From Flavobacterium lutivivi (GTDB lineage: Bacteria; Bacteroidota; Bacteroidia; Flavobacteriales; Flavobacteriaceae), in NCBI RefSeq assembly GCF_014642275.1, contig NZ_BMIM01000001.1, positions 1 through 64,000 of the forward strand: DNA of 64,000 bases, in the 5' to 3' direction. Each line of letters begins with the position of its first letter. The stretch's first letter is position 1. Made by a program: the position numbers and the translations under genes. This document shows, one piece after another, positions 8,430 through 15,553 of this stretch. The notes below the pieces were generated by a model. That model saw nothing but the letters and a program-made list of their open reading frames with translations, was not told the origin of the DNA and did no database searches.

Positions 8430-9311
8430 TTAATTTCTTTTGTCTTCACCCCAAAGTAGTTTTCCTCTTAGTGTTTTTAAGAAGGTTTCCTCTGGAATTT
8501 CGACCATATTAATTTTAAAATCGTTCTTTTTCAAAATCAGTTCGGTATTGTTGTTGACAACAATAAAACGTGAATCTAGTGAAACTAGATGTTGTTCTTC
8601 TCTTCCTGAAACTTTTAAACGTATTTCTGTATTATCAGGAATAACCAATGGCCTTGCGTTTAAGTTATGCGGAGCTATTGGTGTTATTACAAAACTCTCT
8701 ACTTCTGGAATTAATACTGGTCCACCGCAACTTAGAGAATATCCTGTAGAACCAGTAGGTGTTGAAATTATTAATCCATCTGCCCAATATGTTGTCAAGT
8801 ATTCTTCGTTAAGATACGTTTCTATGGTAATCATTGATGTGGTATCTTTTCTAGAAACCGATATTTCATTAAGAGCAAAATCTATGTCTATTTCATGGTT
8901 TCTGGGGTTGCTAGATAAGTGTAGCAAAGTTCTACTTGAAATAGTATATTTTTTTTCAAGGACTATTTTGAGAAAAGTTTCAATATTGTCTTTTTGAACT
9001 TTTGCTAAAAACCCTAATCTACCTGCATTTATCCCAAGAATAGGAATGCCACTATTTCTAACATAGGTTGCAGCACGAAGGATTGTTCCATCACCACCAA
9101 TGCTTATCAATATATCAAAAGTGTTGTTCAAGTCTTGATGCGAAGAAAAAGTGTTGTATTTGTTTTCAACAATTTTTTCTTCATACAGAATTTTCAAAAA
9201 CTGTTCTTCAATAACTATTTCAACATTATTCTTGTTGAAAAAAACAAAAATATCTTTGATGATAGGACGTGTGTCATTTTGATAATATTGTCCAAAGATG
9301 GCTACTTTCAT
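8430..9311 (-). CDS. nadK: NAD kinase
   Basis: 293 residues. It phosphorylates NAD to NADP in the cytoplasm using ATP or polyphosphate. The catalytic GGDGT lies at 72-76, followed by GINAGRLGFLAKV and, in the C-terminal domain, NEISVSR and STPTGSTGYSLSCGGPVL, all family signatures. The N-terminus MKVAIFGQYY is the normal Rossmann start. It follows the CBS-domain gene by 2 bp on the same strand, so the two are probably one transcription unit. Confidence 0.97.
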   Translation of the reverse strand: MKVAIFGQYYQNDTRPIIKDIFVFFNKNNVEIVIEEQFLKILYEEKIVENKYNTFSSHQDLNNTFDILISIGGDGTILRAATYVRNSGIPILGINAGRLGFLAKVQKDNIETFLKIVLEKKYTISSRTLLHLSSNPRNHEIDIDFALNEISVSRKDTTSMITIETYLNEEYLTTYWADGLIISTPTGSTGYSLSCGGPVLIPEVESFVITPIAPHNLNARPLVIPDNTEIRLKVSGREEQHLVSLDSRFIVVNNNTELILKKNDFKINMVEIPEETFLKTLRGKLLWGEDKRN

Positions 9312-9313
9312 AA

Positions 9314-9973
9314 CTAGATATTTAGGTATTTATCCAAATATTCGGAGCGTTCTTTCAAATTATTTATATAGTTGTCTTCATTATGTTCAGAAACTATTTC
9401 ATAATTATATCTTCTAAAAGTTTGAATAATGTCATTCATTCCTCCGAGAGTCGTTTTTACAGTTATTTGAACTTTATCGTTATTTGCTTCAGAAACAAAC
9501 AAACCTAATAATTTACCGTTATTACTCTCAACTATTTGAGCTATTTGACTCATAGAGTAATCAATAACAGCTTTTTCTACCACTATAATTCCTCCCGTTT
9601 CTTTTAGAAAAGGAGTTTCATTCAAAAATTTTATTACATCAGTAATTTGGTAGTAACCAATGTATTGATTGTTCTCATTCAGTATAGGAACAATGTTTGA
9701 ATTGTTTCGAGCAAAAACTTCTAAAACATCAAGCCAAACCATGTTGTTTCTAACAAAAAAACCTTCAAAAGCATATCTATAATCGCTAACTTTTTTATTC
9801 ATATCAAAAGTTTCGGCATCTACTGCCGAAATGCAACCAAGATATACTTCATTTTCTAGAACGGGAAAATGAGTATATGGAACATCCATAAAAAAATCTT
9901 GAACAGTAACCAATAAATCGTTGACAGAAATTGGTTTTAGGTCATTGTTTATGTATTCAGAAAGTACTCTCAT
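9314..9973 (-). CDS. CBS domain-containing protein
   Basis: 219 residues with two CBS motifs: about 16-65 (VNDLLVTVQDFFMDVPYTHFPVLENEVYLG) and about 75-125 (NMVWLDVLEVFARNNSNIVPILNENNQYIG). The C-terminal part (about 130-200: GGIIVVEKAVIDYSMSQIAQIVE and GLFVSEANNDKVQITVKT) resembles an ACT-like regulatory fold. CBS pairs bind adenosine nucleotides, which fits the neighbouring NAD kinase, though no regulatory link is shown. It heads the minus-strand cluster and is divergent from pdxJ across about 100 bp. Confidence 0.88.
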   Translation of the reverse strand: MRVLSEYINNDLKPISVNDLLVTVQDFFMDVPYTHFPVLENEVYLGCISAVDAETFDMNKKVSDYRYAFEGFFVRNNMVWLDVLEVFARNNSNIVPILNENNQYIGYYQITDVIKFLNETPFLKETGGIIVVEKAVIDYSMSQIAQIVESNNGKLLGLFVSEANNDKVQITVKTTLGGMNDIIQTFRRYNYEIVSEHNEDNYINNLKERSEYLDKYLNI

Positions 9974-10074
9974 GAATGGCTTTTATTTTGAACTGCAAAA
10001 TAATCAAAAATTAGCAGAATAGTGGATATATTACTTTGTATTTTTGTGCTTTTAAAAATGAATAATCAATTTTC

Positions 10075-10788
10075 ATGACAAAATTAAGCGTAAATATTAA
10101 TAAAATAGCCACGTTACGAAATGCTCGTGGAGGAAATGTTCCCGATTTATTGAAAGTTGCTTCAGATATTCAAAAATTTGGAGCACATGGAATTACTATA
10201 CATCCAAGACCTGATGAAAGACATATTCGTTATCAAGATGCTAGAGATTTAAAATCTATTGTCTATACAGAATATAATATAGAAGGTAATCCTCAACACA
10301 ATTTTATTGATTTAGTTCTTGAATGTAAACCAACGCAAGTAACTTTGGTTCCCGATGCTATTGGGGCAATCACGTCATCTGCTGGTTGGGATACAATCAA
10401 ATTTCAAGAATATTTGACAGATGTTATTTCAGAGTTTAGAAAGAATGGAATGAGAACTTCAATATTTGTTGATCCGGTTTTGGAAATGATAGAAGGTGCA
10501 AAAAAGACAGGAACTGATAGAATTGAACTTTACACCGAAAATTTCGCTCATCAATATTCACTAGGAAACGAGAAAGGAATTGAGCCATACACAAAAGCAG
10601 CAGTTTTAGCCAATGAATTAGGTCTCGGAATTAACGCTGGACACGATTTGAGTTTGGATAATATCAAATTTTTTAAAGATAATATTCCAAATCTTTTAGA
10701 AGTTTCAATAGGTCATGCATTAATTTCGGAAGCATTGTACTTTGGTTTGGACAACACAGTAAATATGTATTTAAATAAATTGAAATAA
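10075..10788 (+). CDS. pdxJ: Pyridoxine 5'-phosphate synthase
   Basis: 237 residues, the normal PdxJ length. It joins 1-deoxy-D-xylulose 5-phosphate and 3-amino-2-oxopropyl phosphate to form pyridoxine 5'-phosphate, the last ring-closing step of the DXP-dependent vitamin B6 pathway. Diagnostic segments: LSVNINKIATLRNARGG, ITIHPRPDERHIR, VTLVPDA, IELYTENFA, LGINAGHDLSL and EVSIGHALISEAL. A possible -7 box TATTTTTG lies at 10039-10046. Several enzymes elsewhere in the window, such as the aminotransferases at 37.7 and 46.7 kb, use the PLP it feeds. Confidence 0.97.
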   Translation: MTKLSVNINKIATLRNARGGNVPDLLKVASDIQKFGAHGITIHPRPDERHIRYQDARDLKSIVYTEYNIEGNPQHNFIDLVLECKPTQVTLVPDAIGAITSSAGWDTIKFQEYLTDVISEFRKNGMRTSIFVDPVLEMIEGAKKTGTDRIELYTENFAHQYSLGNEKGIEPYTKAAVLANELGLGINAGHDLSLDNIKFFKDNIPNLLEVSIGHALISEALYFGLDNTVNMYLNKLK

Positions 10789-10841
10789 TTTAAGATGAAA
10801 GATTGACGATTGCTGTGGTTTATGATTTTTCAAACCTTTTG

Positions 10842-10876
10842 CAATCTAAAGTCTAAAATCAACAATCTAAAATCTA
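10842..10876 (+). repeat. Degenerate AATCTAAA short tandem repeat
   Basis: Four imperfect units of the type (A)ATCTAAA/GTCTAAA run up to the start of the hydrolase gene. Similar AATCTAAAATC strings are a common intergenic filler in Flavobacterium. A related purine/pyrimidine pattern lies inside waaA at 36709-36735. Confidence 0.5.
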
Positions 10877-10877
10877 T

Positions 10878-11648
10878 ATGTTATACTCTAGAATAGAAGG
10901 TCAAGGAGAACCATTGTTGATTGTTCATGGTTTTCTAGGAATGTCAGACAACTGGAAATCACTAGGAACACAATATGCAAACGAGGGTTTTCAGGTTCAT
11001 ATGCTCGATTTGCGAAACCATGGTAGAAGTTTTCATTCAGATGAGTTTAGTTATGAACTCATGGTTTCGGATGTTTTTGAGTATTGTGCATATCATAAAT
11101 TGAAAAATATATCTATAATTGGACACTCAATGGGAGGAAAAGTAGCGATGCTTTTGGCTACAACTTATCCAGATTTGATAAAAAAATTGATAGTAGCTGA
11201 TATTGGTCCAAAATATTATGCGCCACATCACCAGGATATTTTAGCAGGATTGAACGCCGTCGATTTTTCCATAAAACCAGATAGAACTCAAGTAGAAGAA
11301 ACTTTATATCCATATATTCCTGATTTTGGCACAAGACAGTTTTTGATGAAAAATCTTTATTGGAAAGAACCTGGCCAGCTAGATTTTAGATTTAATTTGA
11401 AAGTTTTTAATGAAAAAATCGAAAAAATAGGAGATGCATTGAGTGTGGATTTGGTATTTAGTAAACCAACATTATTTATAAGAGGAGGAAATTCAAGATA
11501 TATTTTGGATAAAGATATTCCAGATATTCAAAAACATTTTCCTAACTTTAACCTAGTAACAATTCCAAATGTTGGTCATTGGCTTCATGCCGAAAACCCA
11601 AAATTATTTTTGGAGGAAACTATTAATTTTTTAAAAGAACAGCTATGA
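10878..11648 (+). CDS. Alpha/beta fold hydrolase (YbfF-like esterase)
   Basis: 256 residues with the complete hydrolase pattern: oxyanion region VHGFLGMSDNW (17-27), LDLRNHGRS, nucleophile S84 in GHSMGGKVA, and C-terminal His H234 in NVGHWLHAENP. The closest family by motif is the YbfF acyl-CoA/ester hydrolase group; the real substrate is unknown. The protein has no signal peptide and should be cytoplasmic. Its stop codon overlaps the next gene's start by four bases, showing translational coupling. Confidence 0.88.
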   Translation: MLYSRIEGQGEPLLIVHGFLGMSDNWKSLGTQYANEGFQVHMLDLRNHGRSFHSDEFSYELMVSDVFEYCAYHKLKNISIIGHSMGGKVAMLLATTYPDLIKKLIVADIGPKYYAPHHQDILAGLNAVDFSIKPDRTQVEETLYPYIPDFGTRQFLMKNLYWKEPGQLDFRFNLKVFNEKIEKIGDALSVDLVFSKPTLFIRGGNSRYILDKDIPDIQKHFPNFNLVTIPNVGHWLHAENPKLFLEETINFLKEQL

Positions 11649-11986
11649 AAATTATTTTAAGAGTTTTAATTACCGCTTTTTTAGTGATGATTATATCCTA
11701 TCTAATGAAAGGAGTAATCGTGGATGAATTCACTACAGCTTTAACCGTGGCAATAGTTTTGGGATTACTCAATGTATTTGTTAAGCCAATTATAGTATTG
11801 TTTACTCTGCCAGTAACAATTTTTACATTAGGACTTTTTTATTTGGTTATAAATGCATCAATTATTCTTCTTTGCGACCATTTTGTAGATGGATTTGAGG
11901 TAAACTCTTTTCTAACCGCTTTGCTTTTTAGTGTGATCCTTTCACTTTCACAATCTATTGTTTATAAACTAACCGACAACGATTAA
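11645..11986 (+). CDS. Small four-helix membrane protein, phage holin family (PF04020 type)
   Basis: 113 residues, nearly all hydrophobic: four likely transmembrane helices at about 4-22, 28-45, 49-75 and 85-107. LGLLNVFVKPIIVLFTLPVTIFTLGLFYLVINA is the typical sequence of the phage-holin-4-2/YvlD family. The family name is misleading: these are chromosomal membrane proteins of unknown role and there are no phage genes nearby. It is coupled by a four-base overlap to the hydrolase upstream. Confidence 0.85.
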   Translation: MKIILRVLITAFLVMIISYLMKGVIVDEFTTALTVAIVLGLLNVFVKPIIVLFTLPVTIFTLGLFYLVINASIILLCDHFVDGFEVNSFLTALLFSVILSLSQSIVYKLTDND

Positions 11987-12032
11987 AAAGACAATAAATA
12001 ATTAACTAAAACACAATAATTTAAAAACTTGG

Positions 12033-12067
12033 TTGGGTTGCAAAAAAAGTGTAATTTTGCAACCCAA
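12033..12067 (+). promoter_or_regulatory. tig promoter inside a 13-bp inverted repeat
   Basis: -7 box TAATTTTG at 12052-12059, with TTG at 12033-12035 sixteen bases upstream. The same bases form a perfect inverted repeat: TTGGGTTGCAAAA (12033-12045) and TTTTGCAACCCAA (12055-12067) with a 9-base spacer. The repeat covers both promoter boxes, so it looks like an operator; it could also form a hairpin in DNA or in read-through RNA. Confidence 0.7.
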
Positions 12068-12093
12068 TTTTAGTATATAAAAAATTTATCCAA

Positions 12094-13422
12094 ATGAATA
12101 TTACAAGAAGTAATGTAGATGCATTGAATGCAGTAGTAACTGTTGAAGTTTCAAAAAATGACTACGCAGAAAAAGTTCAAAAAGTATTAGCAGATTACAA
12201 AAAAAATGCTTCAATTCCTGGTTTTAGAAAAGGAACAGTACCAATGAGCTTGATTCAAAAACAATATGGAAAAGCAGTTTTGCTTGATGAAGTAAACAAA
12301 TTATTGCAAGACAGTTTAAACAATTATTTAGTTGAAGAAAAATTAGACATTCTTGGAAATCCATTACCAAAAGTTACAGAAGATTTCGATTGGGATACAG
12401 AAGATTATAAATTTGAATTCGAATTGGGTCTTTCGCCTGAGTTTACAGTTGACTTATCAGCAAAAAACAATTTGACAAGCTACAAAATTGTTGCTGATGA
12501 AAAAATGTTGAACGACCAAGTAGCAAGAATTCAAAAACAGTATGGAAAACTAATTGCTAAAGATACTGTAGAAGAAGGAAACGATGTTTCTGGTATATTT
12601 TCAAATGAAGAAAAAGGCATAAACAATAGAACTACAATTTCATTGGATGCTTTTGCAGATAAAAAGACTGCAAAAAGTTTCATTGGTAAAAAAGTTGGCG
12701 ATGTTGTAACATTAAAGACTAAAGGACTTTTTGATGACGATCACAAATTGATGGATTATCTAGCAATAGGTCACGATGATGTTCATGGTTTAGACATTGA
12801 AGTTACTTTCACTATTGACGAAGTTACGACTCACGAACCAGCAAATCTTGACCAAGAATTATTCGATAAATTGTTTGGTCCAAAAGTAGTTACATCTGTT
12901 GATGAATTGAAAGCCAAAATAAAAGAAGATGCTGAAAAACAATTTGAACAACAAGCCGATCAAAAATTCTTAAACGATGTAACAGAGTTTTTGATTGACA
13001 ATACCAAGTTTGATTTACCAGCTGAGTTTCTAAAAAAATGGATACAAACAGCTACCGAAAACCCAATGACTGCAGAAGAAGCAGAAGAAGAGTTCAACAA
13101 ATCTGAAAAAGGCTTACGTTATCAATTGATTGAAGGAAAATTAATGGCAGATAACAATTTGCAAATTACTTTTGAAGAATTGAAAGACTATACATCTGAG
13201 TTGATTAAAAAACAAATGGCTCAGTTCGGTCAAATGAACCCAACAGATGATGATGTTAAAGGTATAGTTGCTAGAGTATTATCAAACCAAGAAGAGGTAA
13301 AAAGACTTTCAGAGCAATTAATGAGCAGCAAAATGCTTTCATTATTCAAAGAAAAAATAAAAGCAAAATCTAAAGAAGTAAATTATGAAGATTTTATCAA
13401 AGCCATGTATGGTGAGATATAA
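12094..13422 (+). CDS. tig: Trigger factor
   Basis: 442 residues. This ribosome-associated chaperone meets nascent chains at the exit tunnel. The N-terminal ribosome-binding domain (1 to about 115) contains IPGFRKGTVPMSLI, the tunnel-exit signature. The middle PPIase-like domain (about 150-235) is strongly divergent from the FKBP type: the segment VEEGNDVSGIFSNEEKG lacks the usual active-site pattern, so isomerase activity is doubtful. The C-terminal helical cradle follows. It lies upstream of clpP and clpX, the classical order, separated from clpP by its own terminator. Confidence 0.95.
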   Translation: MNITRSNVDALNAVVTVEVSKNDYAEKVQKVLADYKKNASIPGFRKGTVPMSLIQKQYGKAVLLDEVNKLLQDSLNNYLVEEKLDILGNPLPKVTEDFDWDTEDYKFEFELGLSPEFTVDLSAKNNLTSYKIVADEKMLNDQVARIQKQYGKLIAKDTVEEGNDVSGIFSNEEKGINNRTTISLDAFADKKTAKSFIGKKVGDVVTLKTKGLFDDDHKLMDYLAIGHDDVHGLDIEVTFTIDEVTTHEPANLDQELFDKLFGPKVVTSVDELKAKIKEDAEKQFEQQADQKFLNDVTEFLIDNTKFDLPAEFLKKWIQTATENPMTAEEAEEEFNKSEKGLRYQLIEGKLMADNNLQITFEELKDYTSELIKKQMAQFGQMNPTDDDVKGIVARVLSNQEEVKRLSEQLMSSKMLSLFKEKIKAKSKEVNYEDFIKAMYGEI

Positions 13423-13443
13423 TTAGAAAATTCACTATATTTG

Positions 13444-13479
13444 AGCGTCAAATTCCTTGTGAGTTTGACGCTTTTTTTT
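13444..13479 (+). terminator. Terminator after tig
   Basis: Stem AGCGTCAAA (13444-13452) pairs with TTTGACGCT (13464-13472) across an 11-base loop, followed by an uninterrupted T run. It separates tig from clpP. Confidence 0.85.
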
Positions 13480-13539
13480 GAAAATAACCACAAGAAAGAG
13501 CTAAGTTTTTAGAAATTAAACTTTTAAACTAAACAAACT

Positions 13540-14196
13540 ATGAACTTTGGTAAAGAATTTAAAAAATTTGCTACAAAAAAACATGGCGTAAACAGTATGT
13601 ATTACGACAAAATAGTAAGTAGCATGACACCATACATCATCGAAGAACGCCAATTAAACATTTCTCAACTAGATGTTTTTTCTCGTTTAATGATGGATAG
13701 AATTATTTTTTTAGGAACAGGAGTAGATGATCATGTTGCTAATATCATACAAGCGCAATTACTATTCCTAGAAAGTGTAGATGCTTCAAAAGATATTCAA
13801 ATCTACATTAATTCTCCAGGTGGAAGTGTTTATGCAGGACTTGGAATATATGATACAATGCAATATATAAAGCCCGATGTAGCTACTATATGTACAGGAA
13901 TGGCAGCTTCTATGGGAGCAGTTTTGCTGTGTGCTGGTGCAGATGGTAAAAGATCTGCTTTGCCACATTCTCGTGTAATGATACATCAACCTTCTGGAGG
14001 AGCACAAGGTGTTGCTACTGATATGGAAATTAATTTGAAAGAAATGCTCAAATTGAAAGATGAATTATACCAAATCATTGCAAAACATTCTGGTCAAACA
14101 TTCGAGAAAGTATATAAAGATAGCGAAAGAGATTATTGGATGATTGCAGACGAAGCAAAAGAATATGGAATGATTGATGAGGTATTGAGAAGATAA
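13540..14196 (+). CDS. clpP: ATP-dependent Clp protease proteolytic subunit
   Basis: 218 residues. ClpP forms the double-heptamer chamber that degrades proteins unfolded by ClpX. The catalytic triad is clear: S124 (GMAASMGA), H149 ([10 protein letters not shown]) and D198 (SERDYWM). The oxyanion/handle motifs [11 protein letters not shown] and LFLES are present. The N-terminus is about 20 residues longer than the mature enzyme, consistent with a self-cleaved propeptide. It is followed by clpX after 88 bp. Confidence 0.98.
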   Translation: MNFGKEFKKFATKKHGVNSMYYDKIVSSMTPYIIEERQLNISQLDVFSRLMMDRIIFLGTGVDDHVANIIQAQLLFLESVDASKDIQIYINSPGGSVYAGLGIYDTMQYIKPDVATICTGMAASMGAVLLCAGADGKRSALPHSRVMIHQPSGGAQGVATDMEINLKEMLKLKDELYQIIAKHSGQTFEKVYKDSERDYWMIADEAKEYGMIDEVLRR

Positions 14197-14239
14197 TCAA
14201 TTAGTTAAATAAAACCATATTAATACCATAACTTTAAAA

Positions 14240-14271
14240 TAACTTTGTACATTTGCGTACAAATAATTTTG
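14240..14271 (+). promoter_or_regulatory. Three -7-like boxes upstream of clpX
   Basis: TAACTTTG (14240-14247), TACATTTG (14248-14255) and TAATTTTG (14264-14271) all match TAnnTTTG and lie in the 88-bp gap before the clpX ATG at 14285. The first two are directly adjacent. This suggests that clpX has its own promoter or promoters in addition to read-through from clpP. Confidence 0.6.
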
Positions 14272-14284
14272 CAATACCACAAAA

Positions 14285-15517
14285 ATGGCAAAAGAAGTTT
14301 TAGAATGTTCGTTCTGCGGTAGAAAAAAACCCGAAACGAATTTATTAATTGCCGGCATCAGCGCTCATATTTGCGATAGATGCATTGAGCAAGCCTATGC
14401 AATAGTATTGGATGAGTTGAAGTCACATGCAAGTGTAAAATTGGCATCTGACTTAATTCTGAAAAAACCAGTAGAAATCCGCAAATTTCTTGATGAATAT
14501 GTAATAGGACAAGACCAAACCAAAAAGGTTATGGCGGTTGCTGTATACAATCACTACAAAAGATTGATGCAACAAAGCCATGATGAAGATGTTGAGATTG
14601 AAAAATCGAACATTATCATGGTTGGTCAAACTGGTACAGGAAAAACACTTGTTGCAAAAACTATAGCAAGAATGCTTGATGTTCCATTGGCAATTGTTGA
14701 TGCTACCGTTTTAACAGAAGCTGGTTATGTAGGTGAAGATGTTGAAAGTATTTTGACAAGATTACTTCAAGCAGCTGATTATGATGTAGCAAAAGCTGAA
14801 AGAGGAATAGTATTTATTGATGAAATCGATAAAATTTCTAGAAAAAGTGATAATCCATCTATTACGCGTGATGTTTCTGGCGAAGGAGTTCAGCAAGCAT
14901 TGTTAAAATTACTGGAAGGAACTGTTGTAAACGTTCCGCCAAAAGGAGGAAGAAAACATCCAGATCAAAAGTTTGTTGAAGTAAATACTAAAAACATTCT
15001 TTTCATTGCTGGTGGTGCTTTTGATGGAATTGAACGAATAATTTCTAAAAGATTAAATCGTCAAGCAGTTGGATACAGCACATCAAAAAATGCTGATTCA
15101 ATAGACAAAGACAATCTACTTCAATATATCATACCAAAAGATATTAAAGATTTTGGATTGATACCAGAGATAATAGGTCGTTTGCCAGTTTTAACTCACA
15201 TGGATCCATTAGATAGAGAAACTTTGAGAGCGATTCTTACTGAACCAAAAAATGCTCTTATCAAGCAGTATGAAAAATTGTTTGAAATGGATGGAGTTAA
15301 GTTTTCAATTACAAATGAAGCGCTTGATTTTATAGTAGATAAAGCTCTGGAATATAAATTAGGAGCTAGAGGTTTACGTTCTCTTTGCGAAGCTATTTTA
15401 ACTGATGCTATGTATGATTTGCCTAGTAGTGAAGAAAAAGAACTTCACATAGATAAAGATTACACGGCAGATGCTTTAAACAAAAACTTATTGAAACGAT
15501 TAGAAATCGCATCATAA
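14285..15517 (+). CDS. clpX: ATP-dependent Clp protease ATP-binding subunit ClpX
   Basis: 410 residues. This hexameric AAA+ unfoldase feeds substrates to ClpP. The N-terminal zinc domain has C8, C11, C30 and C33. Walker A GQTGTGKT lies at 114-121, with Walker B VFIDEIDK, the pore loop GYVGE, and sensor/arginine motifs near GARGLR. The ClpP-docking loop reads RQAVGYS, so the usual IGF tripeptide is VGY. Ends 1 bp into a bidirectional terminator. Confidence 0.98.
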   Translation: MAKEVLECSFCGRKKPETNLLIAGISAHICDRCIEQAYAIVLDELKSHASVKLASDLILKKPVEIRKFLDEYVIGQDQTKKVMAVAVYNHYKRLMQQSHDEDVEIEKSNIIMVGQTGTGKTLVAKTIARMLDVPLAIVDATVLTEAGYVGEDVESILTRLLQAADYDVAKAERGIVFIDEIDKISRKSDNPSITRDVSGEGVQQALLKLLEGTVVNVPPKGGRKHPDQKFVEVNTKNILFIAGGAFDGIERIISKRLNRQAVGYSTSKNADSIDKDNLLQYIIPKDIKDFGLIPEIIGRLPVLTHMDPLDRETLRAILTEPKNALIKQYEKLFEMDGVKFSITNEALDFIVDKALEYKLGARGLRSLCEAILTDAMYDLPSSEEKELHIDKDYTADALNKNLLKRLEIAS

Positions 15518-15546
15518 AAAAATCCCTCAAACTTGAGGGATTTTTT
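15516..15546 (+). terminator. Bidirectional terminator between clpX and the TonB receptor
   Basis: A-run, AATCCCTCAA, a short loop, TTGAGGGATT, then a T-run (15517-15546). The symmetrical A and T tracts allow it to act for both convergent genes. Confidence 0.88.
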
Positions 15547-15553
15547 ATTGGCT

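Noticed and set aside
10842-10876. Possible CRISPR-like repeat cluster
   Set aside because: Units are about 8 bases and irregular, without spacers.
11645-11986. Phage holin family protein as a sign of prophage
   Set aside because: It belongs to a chromosomal membrane family and no phage genes are near it.
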